Positions 25,925-35,211 are shown, counted from the stretch's first letter. The stretch is DNA of 64,000 bases from Eggerthella sinensis (GCF_003339815.1 NZ_PPTT01000002.1:159582-223581), one strand, 5' to 3'. The notes: a model not told the origin generated them from the sequence alone. A program made the numbers and translations.

Positions 25925-27391
25925 ATGGTTTTGTCACCGATCGACTACGTCATCATCGCGCTGTATTTCATCGTCATCGTATCCGTCGGGTTCGTTGCCA
26001 TGAGGTTCACCAAGACGAAAGAGGACTACCTGGTAGCGGGCAGACGCTTATCGTTTCCCCTGTTCTTCGGCTGTATGGCCGCGCTCGCACTGGGCGGCGG
26101 CTCCACCGTGGGAAGCGCCCAGCTGGGCTACGAGTACGGGTTCGGCGGCATCTGGCTCAACCTGAGCATCGGCCTGGGGCTCATCCTGGCCGGCTTCCTC
26201 GTCACGAGCAAGCTGTCGCGCCTGCGCGCGCTCAGCGTGAACGAGGTGGTGGAAAGCAGCTACGGGCCCACGGCGCGCATCTTCAGCTCGGTGCTCACGC
26301 TCGTGTACACGCTCACGCTCAGCGTGGTGCAGGTCATCTCCATCGGCACCATCATCAACGGCGTGCTGGGGCTGAACGCCACGCTGTCCATGGTGCTGGG
26401 CGGCGGCATCGTCATCGTGTACACCATGGTGGGAGGCATGTGGTCGGTGACCATGACCGACATCGTGCAGTTCGTGGTGAAAACCATCGGCATCCTCATC
26501 CTGGCGCCCCTCTTCTGCATTTCGGCCGCGGGCGGCTGGGACGCGCTCATGGCGAAGGTGCCCGAGGCGTTTCTCTCGGCGGGCAGCATGGGCTTCGACA
26601 AGAGCTTCGCCTACGTGGTGCTGTACGTGCCGGGGCTCATCATCGGACAGGACATCTGGCAGCGCATCTTCACCGCCAAGAACGAGAAGGTGTCGAAGCG
26701 CGGCACCATCGGCGCGGGCATCTACAGCATCCTGTACGCGTTCGCCACCGTCATCATCGGCATGAGCGTGGCCGTGCTGCTGCCCCACCTCGACAATTCG
26801 CAGAACTCGTTCGTGACGGGCATCGCCACCTTCCTGCCCGTGGGCGTGCGCGGCCTCGTGTTGGCCGCGGCCATGGCGGCCACGATGTCGGTGTCGAGCG
26901 GCACCATCCTGGCGTCCTCCACCATCCTGTACAACGACCTGTTCCTGCGCTTCGTGCGCGCGCGGCCGCGCGCGACGGGAGGGACGCGCGGGTCGGGCGG
27001 CATGAGCGAGGTGAACGTCACGCGCGCGTTCGCGGCACTCATCGGCGTCGTGGTCATGGTGTGCTCGCTGTGGATCAACGACGTGCTGGTGGGCATCGAC
27101 ATCAGCTACGGCTACCTGTCGGGCTGCGTGTTCGTGCCGCTCGTGGCCAGCTTCGTGTTGAAGCGGTTCAGCCCGAAGGCCGGGCTGTACGCGCTCGGCG
27201 TGAGCGCCGTGGTGGTGACGGGATGCTTCCTCACGCTGGGCACCGCGAGCTCGATTCCCATCGTGGCGGGCATGGCCTCGGGCCTCGTGACGTACGCGGG
27301 CGTGAACCTGGCAAGCAAGCAGAAGGCGGCCTCGCCGTTCAGCGACGAGGAGCGTCCAGCTCCGGAAGAAACACCAGGCCGAGAAGTCTGA
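25925..27391 (+). CDS. Sodium:solute symporter family permease
   Basis: 488 residues with about 13 membrane helices. SSS family features include DYLVAGRRLSFPLFFG, ALALGGGSTVGSAQLGYEYG and the conserved MAATMSVSSGTILASSTILYNDL. It imports an organic solute with Na+; the substrate is unknown. It is divergent from the carbamoyltransferase operon and shares its inverted repeat, and its 3' end overlaps a convergent PucR gene, so it may import the substrate of that pathway. The ribosome site is weak (AGTGGGGG). Confidence 0.88.
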   Translation: MVLSPIDYVIIALYFIVIVSVGFVAMRFTKTKEDYLVAGRRLSFPLFFGCMAALALGGGSTVGSAQLGYEYGFGGIWLNLSIGLGLILAGFLVTSKLSRLRALSVNEVVESSYGPTARIFSSVLTLVYTLTLSVVQVISIGTIINGVLGLNATLSMVLGGGIVIVYTMVGGMWSVTMTDIVQFVVKTIGILILAPLFCISAAGGWDALMAKVPEAFLSAGSMGFDKSFAYVVLYVPGLIIGQDIWQRIFTAKNEKVSKRGTIGAGIYSILYAFATVIIGMSVAVLLPHLDNSQNSFVTGIATFLPVGVRGLVLAAAMAATMSVSSGTILASSTILYNDLFLRFVRARPRATGGTRGSGGMSEVNVTRAFAALIGVVVMVCSLWINDVLVGIDISYGYLSGCVFVPLVASFVLKRFSPKAGLYALGVSAVVVTGCFLTLGTASSIPIVAGMASGLVTYAGVNLASKQKAASPFSDEERPAPEETPGREV

Positions 27392-28508
27392 TGAACAGCT
27401 TGTCGTCCTCGTGGGGAACGCCCAGGACGGCCTTCATCTTGCGCATGCGGTAGCGCACGGTGTTGGGGTGCTGATGCAGCTCCTCCGCGATGGACTTCAC
27501 GTCGCCATGGTGGTCGACGAGGGCCTCGGCCGTGCGCAAGAGCTCGGTGCCGTGCTCTTCGTCGTAGCCGGCCAGCATGGAGCGGTACAGCGCGCTTGCG
27601 CTCATGAACAGGCGATCCGCCTGCGCCGCGCTTGCGAACGCCGACAGGTGGAGCCCCGAGAAGCGCACGAGGTGCTCGCCGTGGCGCTTCGCCGCGCCCG
27701 CGGCCGCCAACGCTTGGCGGATGCCCAGGTCGCCGTCGCTCAGCAGCACCGGCTCGCTCACGCCCGCATGCAGGCTGCCCTCCGCCGAGGCCAACGACAC
27801 GCAGCGCTGCTCGGCCGCGGCGCGCTCGCTCTCGGCCACCGAGCCGTACGACACGAACGCCAGGATGTGCTCGTGGTAGCGGCAGACGCGCGCCGACTCG
27901 ATGGCGGCGCAGGCCTCCTTCGCCGAAGCGAGCACCGCGGACACCGCGTCGAGCATGGCGTAGAACGAGCACGTATCGCCGGCGCGCAGGGCGAACGCGA
28001 AGCACTGCAGCGTCGAGCCCGTCACGCCCACGAGCGCGCTCAGCTTCGTGCGCATGCGGTCGCCGTCGTGCGTGGTGAGCAGCTCGTCGAGCGCCTTGCC
28101 CTTGTCCAGCTCCTCGCGGTCGCGCCGGATGAGGTCGAGCGACTGGTACGCCACCGTCTCGTGGTACGCCCCGTCGTACACGTACAGGGGCACGCCGCGC
28201 GCCGTGCTTTCGGCGCGCACGGCATCGCTGATGGGAGGCTCGTACACGGTTTTGATGGCGATGGCGGCCACGTCGCGACGCAGCATGGCCAGAAGCGACT
28301 TCTCCGCCATCCCCGGGTTGCCGAAGGCGAAGCCGAGGTTCGTCAGGATGAGCTCGCCGGACTTGTACACGCTGTACTCGTTGTAGTCGGGAGGGCAATC
28401 GAGGATGCCCACGTTGCGCACCTCGCGCCGCTCCGCCCCCTCGCACGGGGCGGCAAGCTCCACGTTCTCAAACGCCGGCAACGCGATGATGTCCGCAACA
28501 GTGACCAC
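27339..28508 (-). CDS. PucR-family transcriptional regulator (paralogue)
   Basis: 389 residues from a GTG start with GGAGGAGG upstream. The N-terminal PucR domain (VTVADIIALPAFENVE) and C-terminal HTH (AEELHQHPNTVRYRMRKMKAVLG) are closely similar to those of the product of 19895-21070. The longer frame upstream encodes no domain and is ignored. Its last 53 bases overlap the 3' end of the symporter gene on the other strand, so the two transcripts are antisense there. Likely targets are the symporter and/or the carbamoyltransferase operon. Confidence 0.9.
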   Translation of the reverse strand: MVTVADIIALPAFENVELAAPCEGAERREVRNVGILDCPPDYNEYSVYKSGELILTNLGFAFGNPGMAEKSLLAMLRRDVAAIAIKTVYEPPISDAVRAESTARGVPLYVYDGAYHETVAYQSLDLIRRDREELDKGKALDELLTTHDGDRMRTKLSALVGVTGSTLQCFAFALRAGDTCSFYAMLDAVSAVLASAKEACAAIESARVCRYHEHILAFVSYGSVAESERAAAEQRCVSLASAEGSLHAGVSEPVLLSDGDLGIRQALAAAGAAKRHGEHLVRFSGLHLSAFASAAQADRLFMSASALYRSMLAGYDEEHGTELLRTAEALVDHHGDVKSIAEELHQHPNTVRYRMRKMKAVLGVPHEDDKLFIRLLGLVFLPELDAPRR

Positions 28509-28548
28509 GGGGCCTCCTCCACTATCCTCTAAGAAGATGCGACGCGTG

Positions 28549-28561
28549 CCATGATACCGCA
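28549..28561 (-). promoter_or_regulatory. Shared PucR promoter motif, copy 2
   Basis: Identical to the 13-mer at 21098-21110 (TGCGGTATCATGG on the minus strand), 41 bases before the GTG start. It is a candidate core promoter or cross-regulated operator. Confidence 0.5.
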
Positions 28562-28624
28562 TCGAGGAAGCCCGCAGGGCGAGGCGCGGGCGCAGAGCGA
28601 GCGCAGACGGACGTGCGCAGCCGC

Positions 28625-29125
28625 TTAGCCGCGCACCACGTACGAGATGGTGAGGAACCCGGAGCACGCGCCGATGACCGCGCACACGCAGCCCTTGAGC
28701 GCCATCATGGGAATGAAGGGAAGGGGCAGCGGCAGCACAAGTCCCACGACGAGCGCGAGCGCCGCGCCCACCGCAACGGCGAGCACCGCCGCTATCACGC
28801 CGAGCACGAGCATGCCGCCCACGTACGAGCGCGGCATGAGGCGCGCCACCGACGGCAGCGTCGCGGGAGGCGCGAACCGGTTCGCCTTCAAGTCGTTGCG
28901 CGTCAGCGGCACCACGCAGGCGAACAGGATGATGCCCAGGATGAGCCCCGTGAGCGCCAAATCGAAGAGGATGTCGGGCAAACCGAACACCACCTCGGGC
29001 GATCCGGCGTGCATGGCGGCGAACACGCCTGCGTTGACAATGCCGTTGATCAGGCCGTATCCGATGATGCACTTGTTCGCGGCGTACGACGAAAACGTTT
29101 TCTGAGCCATTGCGGAAACCTCCAT
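28625..29125 (-). CDS. Four-helix membrane protein of unknown function
   Basis: 166 residues with about four hydrophobic helices (for example ILFDLALTGLILGIILFACVV and LVLGVIAAVLAVAVGAALALVVGLVLPLPL) and a polar loop LTRNDLKANRF. I do not recognise the family. Two starts are possible: ATG 29125 (AGGAGGG 7 bases upstream) or ATG 29110 (GGAGG 8 bases upstream); I prefer the longer one. It lies between a PucR gene and a divergent MFS gene. Confidence 0.7.
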   Translation of the reverse strand: MEVSAMAQKTFSSYAANKCIIGYGLINGIVNAGVFAAMHAGSPEVVFGLPDILFDLALTGLILGIILFACVVPLTRNDLKANRFAPPATLPSVARLMPRSYVGGMLVLGVIAAVLAVAVGAALALVVGLVLPLPLPFIPMMALKGCVCAVIGACSGFLTISYVVRG

Positions 29126-29467
29126 GGAAGCACCCTCCTCTTCGTGGTGAACGCACCGCATTATAGGAAGCGCATACGGGGTCCCGCAGATGAACCCTTG
29201 CCGGAGATCCGGCACCACCAGCGGTAACGCTTCGGCGCACCGGGCGTGCGCACCGAGGTGCCGCCGCGCACGCAAGCCTATCAACCGCCTCCCCACCTGG
29301 CACGATGCCGCTGCGTTTCGCGCGGCCGCAGCGCTGCCTTCCGCACGCTCCGCGTTCCGGAGCTCCGTCGTTTTGCCGTTGCTCCGGTAGCGATTCTGCC
29401 AAGCCCGTGACACCGCGTCATTACAATGAGCGCCAGCAGACCCACTGCACGCAGACAAGGAGGAAGC
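29126..29467. other. Divergent intergenic region upstream of MFS gene
   Basis: 342 bases without a convincing ORF. It holds the CGTTCCGGAGC box (29353-29363) and the promoter element at 29373-29427, listed separately. Confidence 0.5.
29373..29427 (+). promoter_or_regulatory. MFS promoter with shared upstream element, copy 1
   Basis: TTGCCGTTGCTCCGGTA (29373-29389) is followed after 32 bases by the -10 box TACAAT (29422-29427). The paralogous MFS gene at 35266 has the same arrangement at the same spacing. No good -35 is present, suggesting an activator. Confidence 0.55.
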
Positions 29468-31150
29468 ATGAAACAGAACAACCCCGCAGCACCAGCGGAG
29501 AAGGGCGTCGAGAAGTTCCTCGTCCTTCCCATCCTCGTGCTCATCATGGCTCAGATGGGGACGTCGGGAGACAACGGCGCGCTCGGCCTGGCCAACACCG
29601 AGCTCGTCACCATCCTGGGGGCCACCACCCCCGACATCCAGTTGGCGAACATGGTGTACTCGCTCATGGCCGGCGCCTTCATGATTGCCGGCGGCCTTAT
29701 GGGCACCATCATCGGCTGGAAGAAGAACTTCCGCATGGGCGCTGCCCTGTGCGCCGCAGGCGAGCTGGTCATGGCGCTGTCGCCGAACATGACGGTCTTC
29801 ATTTGGGGAGGCCGCATCCTCGTCGGATTCGGAGCCAGCTTCATGATCCCCTCGGTGCTGGGACTCATCCCCCACATCTACCACGGCAAGAACCGCATGC
29901 TCGCGTTCGGCTGCATCGGCGCCGCGTCGGGCCTGTCGGCGTTTCTGCCGCTGTTCCTGGGCATCGTCATGCAGGTGGGCGGCTTCCGCGTCACCTACAC
30001 CGTGCTGGCCGTGTACTTCGTGCTCGTACTGGTCATGTCGCTGAAGATCCCGGCTATCGAAAAGTCGCATGAGAAGCTCAAGTTCGACGGCCTGGGCACG
30101 GGTCTGGCCGCCATCGGCCTGTTCCTGTTCCTCATCGGCCTGTCCCGCATCTCGGCCTGGGGCCTCATCGAGCCCTTCGCCGACGCGCCCTTCACCATCT
30201 TCGGCATTTCGCCGGCGCTGCCCATGGCGGCCCTCGGCCTCATCGTGCTCGTCGTGCTCGTGTTCGTGGAGAAGCGCGTTGAGGCGAAGAACGGCATCGC
30301 CCTGCTGCCGCAGTCGTTCCTCAAGACCCCGCAGGTACGCGCCGGCCTCATCGCCTCGGCCATCACGTTCTTCTTCATGGGCCTGCAGGCCATTCTGCTG
30401 TCGCCCTACCTGCAGCTCGTCGCCGGATGGTCGCCCGTGCTCATGGGCGTGTCGGCCCTGGCCGTGGGCATTCCCACGTTCCTGTTCTCGATGGGCATTC
30501 CCAAGTTCATCCCGAACGCCAACCCGCGCCGCGTCATCCAAATCGGCTACTGCGTCATGGCGCTGGCCTTCATTCCCATGGGCCTGTCGCTGCAGGGCAG
30601 CACGGTCACCCCGCTCATGTGGGTGGGCCTGGCCGTGGCCGGCGCCGGTGCCGGCATCGTGAGCTCGCACACGAACAACATCGTGGCGCTGGCCGTGAAC
30701 GAGCGCGACGCCTCGCAGTCGGGCGGCATCCAAACCACCATGCGCAACGTGGGCCAGGCCATCGGCGTGGCGGCCGTGGGCGCCGTGCTGCTGTTCGGTA
30801 TCACCTCGAACATCAACGCCGCCATGGACGCCAACCCCACCATCACCCCCGCGGTGCGCCAGGCCGTGTCGGAGCGCAACCTCACGCTCATGGGCGACAC
30901 GCAGTTCGAGCAGGCCATCGCCGACATCCCCATGACCGACACCGAGAAGAGCGAGCTTGTGGCCATCAACTCCCAGGCGCGCGTCAACTCCACCATCACG
31001 GGCTACGGCGTGTCCGCCGTGGTCATCCTCGCCGGCCTCATCACCACGCGCTGGATCACCGTCTTCCGCAAGGAAGAGGAGACCGAAGCCGTGCCCGCCG
31101 CCGCACCTTCCGCCATCGACGACGAGGACTTCGCTCCTACGCCCGCCTGA
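29468..31150 (+). CDS. MFS transporter, DHA2-type (about 14 helices)
   Basis: 560 residues. It is a major facilitator with the loop motif GGLMGTIIGWKKNF and motif-C-like GFGASFMIPSVLGL; about 14 helices are predicted by eye. DHA2 members export drugs or metabolites by proton antiport. ATG 29468 has AAGGAGG upstream. It is a paralogue of 35266-36894. The amidohydrolase 139 bases downstream lies beyond a hairpin. A large extracytoplasmic loop precedes the last helix (residues about 460-515). Confidence 0.88.
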   Translation: MKQNNPAAPAEKGVEKFLVLPILVLIMAQMGTSGDNGALGLANTELVTILGATTPDIQLANMVYSLMAGAFMIAGGLMGTIIGWKKNFRMGAALCAAGELVMALSPNMTVFIWGGRILVGFGASFMIPSVLGLIPHIYHGKNRMLAFGCIGAASGLSAFLPLFLGIVMQVGGFRVTYTVLAVYFVLVLVMSLKIPAIEKSHEKLKFDGLGTGLAAIGLFLFLIGLSRISAWGLIEPFADAPFTIFGISPALPMAALGLIVLVVLVFVEKRVEAKNGIALLPQSFLKTPQVRAGLIASAITFFFMGLQAILLSPYLQLVAGWSPVLMGVSALAVGIPTFLFSMGIPKFIPNANPRRVIQIGYCVMALAFIPMGLSLQGSTVTPLMWVGLAVAGAGAGIVSSHTNNIVALAVNERDASQSGGIQTTMRNVGQAIGVAAVGAVLLFGITSNINAAMDANPTITPAVRQAVSERNLTLMGDTQFEQAIADIPMTDTEKSELVAINSQARVNSTITGYGVSAVVILAGLITTRWITVFRKEEETEAVPAAAPSAIDDEDFAPTPA

Positions 31151-31161
31151 TGCCCCACCCC

Positions 31162-31190
31162 GCGGGCGCCCTTTCCCCGGGGGCGCCCGC
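31162..31190 (+). terminator. Terminator hairpin after the MFS gene
   Basis: A 10-bp stem GCGGGCGCCC/GGGCGCCCGC with a 9-base loop, 11 bases after the stop. Confidence 0.65.
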
Positions 31191-31289
31191 CCTCGAAAAC
31201 AGCACCATAATCGCAACGTTTGCGGGTGGGATGACACCCCACCCGTTTCTTTTGCCCTACCCTGGTACCCAACTGCGTGAGGAGACCCC

Positions 31290-32909
31290 ATGACCAAGCT
31301 CTTGCACAACGCGACGTTCTACTCCATGACCGCCGAGGGCGATTGCGCCGAAGCGCTCGTCGTCGCCGACGACGGCACCATCTCCTTCATCGGATCGCTT
31401 GAAGACGCCCGCACCGCCGCCCCCGACGCCGAAGCGGTGGACCTCGAGGGCGCCACCGTGCTGCCCGGCTTCATCGACCCGCACGGCCACTTCACCGGCG
31501 CCATGCAGTACGCCCTGTACGCCGACTTGTCCGCCTGCACGTCGTTCGCCGACATCGAGCAGCGCATGCGGGAGTTCATGGAAGCGCGCCGCATCGGCCC
31601 CGACGGCGTGGTCATGGCCACCGGCTACGATCAGAACGCGCTGGCCGAAGGGCGCCACCCCGACAAGAGCGTGCTCGACGCCGTGTCCACCGACGTGCCG
31701 CTCATCGCCATTCACGCCTCGAACCACATGGCCGTGGCGAACAGCGCGCTGCTCAAGCTGGCCGGCATCGACGCCTCCACCCCCGACCCCGAGGGCGGCC
31801 GCTTCGGCCGCGTCGAAGGCACGAACGAGCCCGACGGGTACGCCGAGGAACCCGCCGCCATCAACCGCCTGTTCGTCGTCACGCAGCCGCGCATGAACCT
31901 CGATTTGGCCTCCATCGCCGACGACATGCAGCTCGTGTACCTCGAGCACGGCATCACCACCTGCCAGGACGGGGCTACGCCGGCCTCCATGGCCGACGAG
32001 CTGTGCAAGCTTGCCGACAGCGGCAAGCTCAAGCTCGACGTGGTGGCCTACCCCATGCACGGCGAAGACGTGGACGCCATGCTGGAGCGGCACGCCGATT
32101 TCGACAGCCCGAACTACCGCGGCCACCTGCGTTTCGGCGGCCTCAAGATGTTCCTGGACGGCTCGCCGCAGGGGCTCACCGCCTGGATGACCGAGCCCTA
32201 CGTGCGCGGCCCCGAGGGCGAGGACGACTGGGTGGCCTACGGCACCATGACCGACGAGGACGCGCTCGCCTTCGCGCGCAAGGCCGTGGACAGCTCGCAC
32301 CAGCTGCTGTGCCACGCGAACGGCGATGCGGCCTCCGACCAGCTGCTGCGCGTGTACGCCGCCGCGGTGGAGGCGTCCGACAACCCGCGCAAGCACGAGC
32401 TGCGACCGGTGATGATCCACTGCCAGACGGCGCGCGCCGACCAGTACGAGCGCATGGCCGAGCTGGGCATGATCCCGTCCATCTTCTCGTCGCACATCTG
32501 GTATTGGGGCGACATCCACCTGCGCAACTTCGGCCCCGAGCGCGGCGGCCGCATCAGCGCCTGCGGCGACGCCGCCCGGTGCGGCCTGCCCTTCACGCTG
32601 CACACCGACACCCCCGTGCTGCGCCCCAACCTGCTCGAAGCCGCCTGGTGCGCCGTGAACCGCGTAACGAAGAAGGGCGCGCAGCTCGACGAGGACCAGA
32701 AGGTCACCGTGTACGAGGCCCTCTGCGCCATCACGAAGAACGGCGCCTACCAATACGGCGAAGAGGCCCGCAAAGGCACCCTCGAAGTCGGCAAGCTGGC
32801 CGACTTGGCAATACTCGATCGCGACCCGTTCAAGGAAGAGCCCGAGAACCTGCGAGAAGTGCGCGTAGCAGCAACGCTAAAGGAAGGAAACGAGGTGTAC
32901 AGGGGGTAG
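31290..32909 (+). CDS. YtcJ-like metal-dependent amidohydrolase
   Basis: 539 residues, amidohydrolase_3 type. The metal motif HGH (65-67) is in FIDPHGHF. Further blocks include ASNHMAVANSALL, FLDGSPQG, CHANGDAASDQ, HCQTARADQ and the C-terminal KLADLAILDRDPF. There is no signal peptide, so it is cytoplasmic. Family members hydrolyse amide or imine bonds of varied small molecules; the substrate is unknown. It stands alone between hairpins, and the MFS gene upstream could export or import a related compound. Confidence 0.88.
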   Translation: MTKLLHNATFYSMTAEGDCAEALVVADDGTISFIGSLEDARTAAPDAEAVDLEGATVLPGFIDPHGHFTGAMQYALYADLSACTSFADIEQRMREFMEARRIGPDGVVMATGYDQNALAEGRHPDKSVLDAVSTDVPLIAIHASNHMAVANSALLKLAGIDASTPDPEGGRFGRVEGTNEPDGYAEEPAAINRLFVVTQPRMNLDLASIADDMQLVYLEHGITTCQDGATPASMADELCKLADSGKLKLDVVAYPMHGEDVDAMLERHADFDSPNYRGHLRFGGLKMFLDGSPQGLTAWMTEPYVRGPEGEDDWVAYGTMTDEDALAFARKAVDSSHQLLCHANGDAASDQLLRVYAAAVEASDNPRKHELRPVMIHCQTARADQYERMAELGMIPSIFSSHIWYWGDIHLRNFGPERGGRISACGDAARCGLPFTLHTDTPVLRPNLLEAAWCAVNRVTKKGAQLDEDQKVTVYEALCAITKNGAYQYGEEARKGTLEVGKLADLAILDRDPFKEEPENLREVRVAATLKEGNEVYRG

Positions 32910-32919
32910 AGCGAGAGGG

Positions 32920-32978
32920 GGAGGAAGGGGAAAGGCGGAGGGGGGCTGCGAGCCCCCCTCCGCCTTTCCCCTTCCTCC
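32920..32978. terminator. Exceptionally long perfect hairpin
   Basis: A 28-bp uninterrupted stem (32920-32947 with 32951-32978) closes on a 3-base loop, between the convergent amidohydrolase and PRD regulator genes. One strand is purine-only apart from two Cs and the final T. It should stop transcription both ways despite lacking a T-run. Confidence 0.8.
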
Positions 32979-33139
32979 TGGCGCGCCTGACGGCGCGCAT
33001 AGTCGGCGACGCTTCGCGCGCCGACCAGCAATCCCGCAGGTCACCCCGCGGCGCGCACGCCCCGCACAACCCGCACGCACCCCGGCGCGCCAATAGGGAA
33101 GAGAATCCCCCCATGCAAAAACGCGAGGAACCCCTCCCC

Positions 33140-35017
33140 CTACTCCGGGAAATTCCCGAAGAAATCGTCGTCGTCCACGGTGTCGGCTATGTCGGCGTGG
33201 GCTTCGAGGACGCGCTTGAAGCGTTCGGTGGCGGGGGTGAGGTCGCCGCGGTCGCTCAGGGGGACCAGCAGCACGGCGGCCATGGAGCAGTGCTTCCCGA
33301 ACGCCTGCGCGTCGCCCTCCATCTGGTACAACACGGCACGGGTGCGCCGCACGCCGCTGCAGCACAGGGGCAGCACGAGCGTGCGCCCCTTCACGAACCA
33401 CAGCGTTTCGAACAGCCACACGAACCGCTCGTACGTCAGGTCGATTTCCCCGTCCTCCACCAGGCCGTCGTACAGGCTGCGCACCACGCTCACGCCCTTC
33501 AGGCCGCGCTTGAGCTTGCGATGCACCCACGGCAGCCCCGTCTCGTGCCCGCTCTTCCACAGCGGGATGGCCGCCACGATGCGCTCGATGTCGCGCTCGT
33601 CAACCGTGCTCGACACCACCACCGAAGGGAAGTCCACCGCCAGCGGCTCGAACGAGATGAGGAAGTCGAAGCGGTCGAACAGCCCGCTGCTCGACTTCGT
33701 GCACGCCATCTGCACCTCGTCCTCGGTGACGATATCGGCCACGCGCACCTTCGACACCAGCTTCTCAATGCGGCGCTTGCCGTACAGCGCCAGGTCGATG
33801 CCGCAGTTCACCACCAGGCCGGCACGGTACCGGCGCTGATAATCCACCTGCTCCAGGTACTCGAGCAGCACGAGCACGATGCGGGCGTAATCCGATCCGT
33901 GCAAGCTCGCCTCGCGCACCGGCGCCACATCCACGAGCACCGACGACAGCAGGCAGAAGCTGTCCATGGTGTCGTACTTCACCGCCAGCTCGTTGGGATT
34001 GCTGATGGTGAACCCGCACGCACGGCGCGTCAACCCGCTTTCCACGAGAATGCCCAGCGGCTTCACGTACGACGCCGACACCTCGCTTTGGAAGCTGTCG
34101 GCCAGCGCCCGCACAATCTCGCGCGCGATGTCGAGCGCATGCTCGTCGGGCACGTACTGCTCCATGAGCTTCGAGCTCCATTGCCAGGTGCAGCAGTCGG
34201 CCATGTCTTGCAGCAGATGCATTTCGGCCAGCGACACCGTGATGCCGAAGTGCCGCTCGAGCCGCGTGCGCATGTCCGCGAAGCACGGCGACAGCACGCG
34301 ATGGCTCGTGTGCGTCATGATGGTGTACCCCAGGCGAATGCGCGCGACCGCTATTTTCAGGTACACGGTGAGCTGCCACTGCGCATTGCTCGAGAAGCGG
34401 AAGCCGAGCGACTCCTGCGCCTCGTCGATGCAGCGCTCGTAGAAGGTTTGATCGTACTCGCTCACGCCCTCCCCCGTCAGCGACGGTTCGATGCGCTGTT
34501 TGATGGCGCGCGCCGAAAACGAGAACAGCACCGACATGACGAAGCCGCGCACCACCCATTCGGCCCCTTCGAGCGTGATGCTGCGCCCGGTGGTCAGCGC
34601 GATGCCGTAGGGCGAAAGCGTGCGCTGCCACCACCGCAGATCGGCCTGGATCTGCTGCTTGTTGGTGTACAGCCTGCGCGCGAGCGACTCGGCCGTATGC
34701 GTGCCCGGCGAGCAGGCGAACACGATCATCTCCTGGCACAGGCGCTCGAAGCGCGGCTGCATGGAGAACTCGCTCTCCTCGAGCACGCGCGCCAGGCGGT
34801 TGTCCTCGCCCTGCACGAGCACGAGCCGCAACCCGGCGCCGCGCTTGCCCACAATATGCGAGGTGAAACCCTCGTGCCGCAGAAACGTGGAAATCACCTT
34901 CGCGTCGTTGCGCACCGTCTTTTCGGAGCAGCCAAGCCGACTGGCGAAGTGATCGCACGTCTGGAACTCGCTTGCCTCAAGCAGTTCCCGCAGCAACGCT
35001 CCCTGCCTTACGTTCAT
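33140..35017 (-). CDS. PRD-type transcriptional regulator (BglG/MtlR-like)
   Basis: 625 residues. An N-terminal HTH (LLEASEFQTCDHFASRLGCSEKTVRNDAKVIS), a second HTH-like block, a central region resembling PTS-regulation domains, a EIIB-like segment (AGLVVNCGIDLALYGKRRIEKLV ... FDFLISFEPLAV) and a C-terminal segment vaguely like EIIA. Such regulators are normally phosphorylated by the sugar phosphotransferase system, but no PTS genes are nearby and the usual regulatory His/Cys pattern is hard to find. It is divergent from an MFS gene, the probable target. Confidence 0.75.
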   Translation of the reverse strand: MNVRQGALLRELLEASEFQTCDHFASRLGCSEKTVRNDAKVISTFLRHEGFTSHIVGKRGAGLRLVLVQGEDNRLARVLEESEFSMQPRFERLCQEMIVFACSPGTHTAESLARRLYTNKQQIQADLRWWQRTLSPYGIALTTGRSITLEGAEWVVRGFVMSVLFSFSARAIKQRIEPSLTGEGVSEYDQTFYERCIDEAQESLGFRFSSNAQWQLTVYLKIAVARIRLGYTIMTHTSHRVLSPCFADMRTRLERHFGITVSLAEMHLLQDMADCCTWQWSSKLMEQYVPDEHALDIAREIVRALADSFQSEVSASYVKPLGILVESGLTRRACGFTISNPNELAVKYDTMDSFCLLSSVLVDVAPVREASLHGSDYARIVLVLLEYLEQVDYQRRYRAGLVVNCGIDLALYGKRRIEKLVSKVRVADIVTEDEVQMACTKSSSGLFDRFDFLISFEPLAVDFPSVVVSSTVDERDIERIVAAIPLWKSGHETGLPWVHRKLKRGLKGVSVVRSLYDGLVEDGEIDLTYERFVWLFETLWFVKGRTLVLPLCCSGVRRTRAVLYQMEGDAQAFGKHCSMAAVLLVPLSDRGDLTPATERFKRVLEAHADIADTVDDDDFFGNFPE

Positions 35018-35152
35018 CGCAAACCCCCTGCGTTCACCTCGGCGGATATGAAGCTTTGCACCTCATATTTTACGGTACGAGGTTCGCGCCGCTCCGCTCG
35101 CACAAGGTGCATCCGTTCCGGAGCAGCGGTAAACCACGCGGGCCGATCCGGC

Positions 35153-35178
35153 ACAATTGCCGTTTCTCCGGCAATTGT
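35153..35178. promoter_or_regulatory. 10-bp-arm inverted repeat upstream of MFS gene
   Basis: ACAATTGCCG (35153-35162) and CGGCAATTGT (35169-35178) with a 6-base spacer. It overlaps the shared upstream element of the MFS promoter and is a likely operator. Confidence 0.6.
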
Positions 35179-35211
35179 CGAAGGCGGCCGTTTCGCTGCG
35201 CCGCCTACAAT
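35157..35211 (+). promoter_or_regulatory. MFS promoter with shared upstream element, copy 2
   Basis: TTGCCGTTTCTCCGGCA (35157-35173), 32 bases, then TACAAT (35206-35211). It is the counterpart of 29373-29427. Confidence 0.55.

Noticed and set aside
27392..29402. 687-residue version of the second PucR protein
   Set aside because: The extra part is Arg/Ala-rich, crosses the promoter motif and the neighbouring membrane-protein gene, and the GTG at 28508 has GGAGGAGG upstream.
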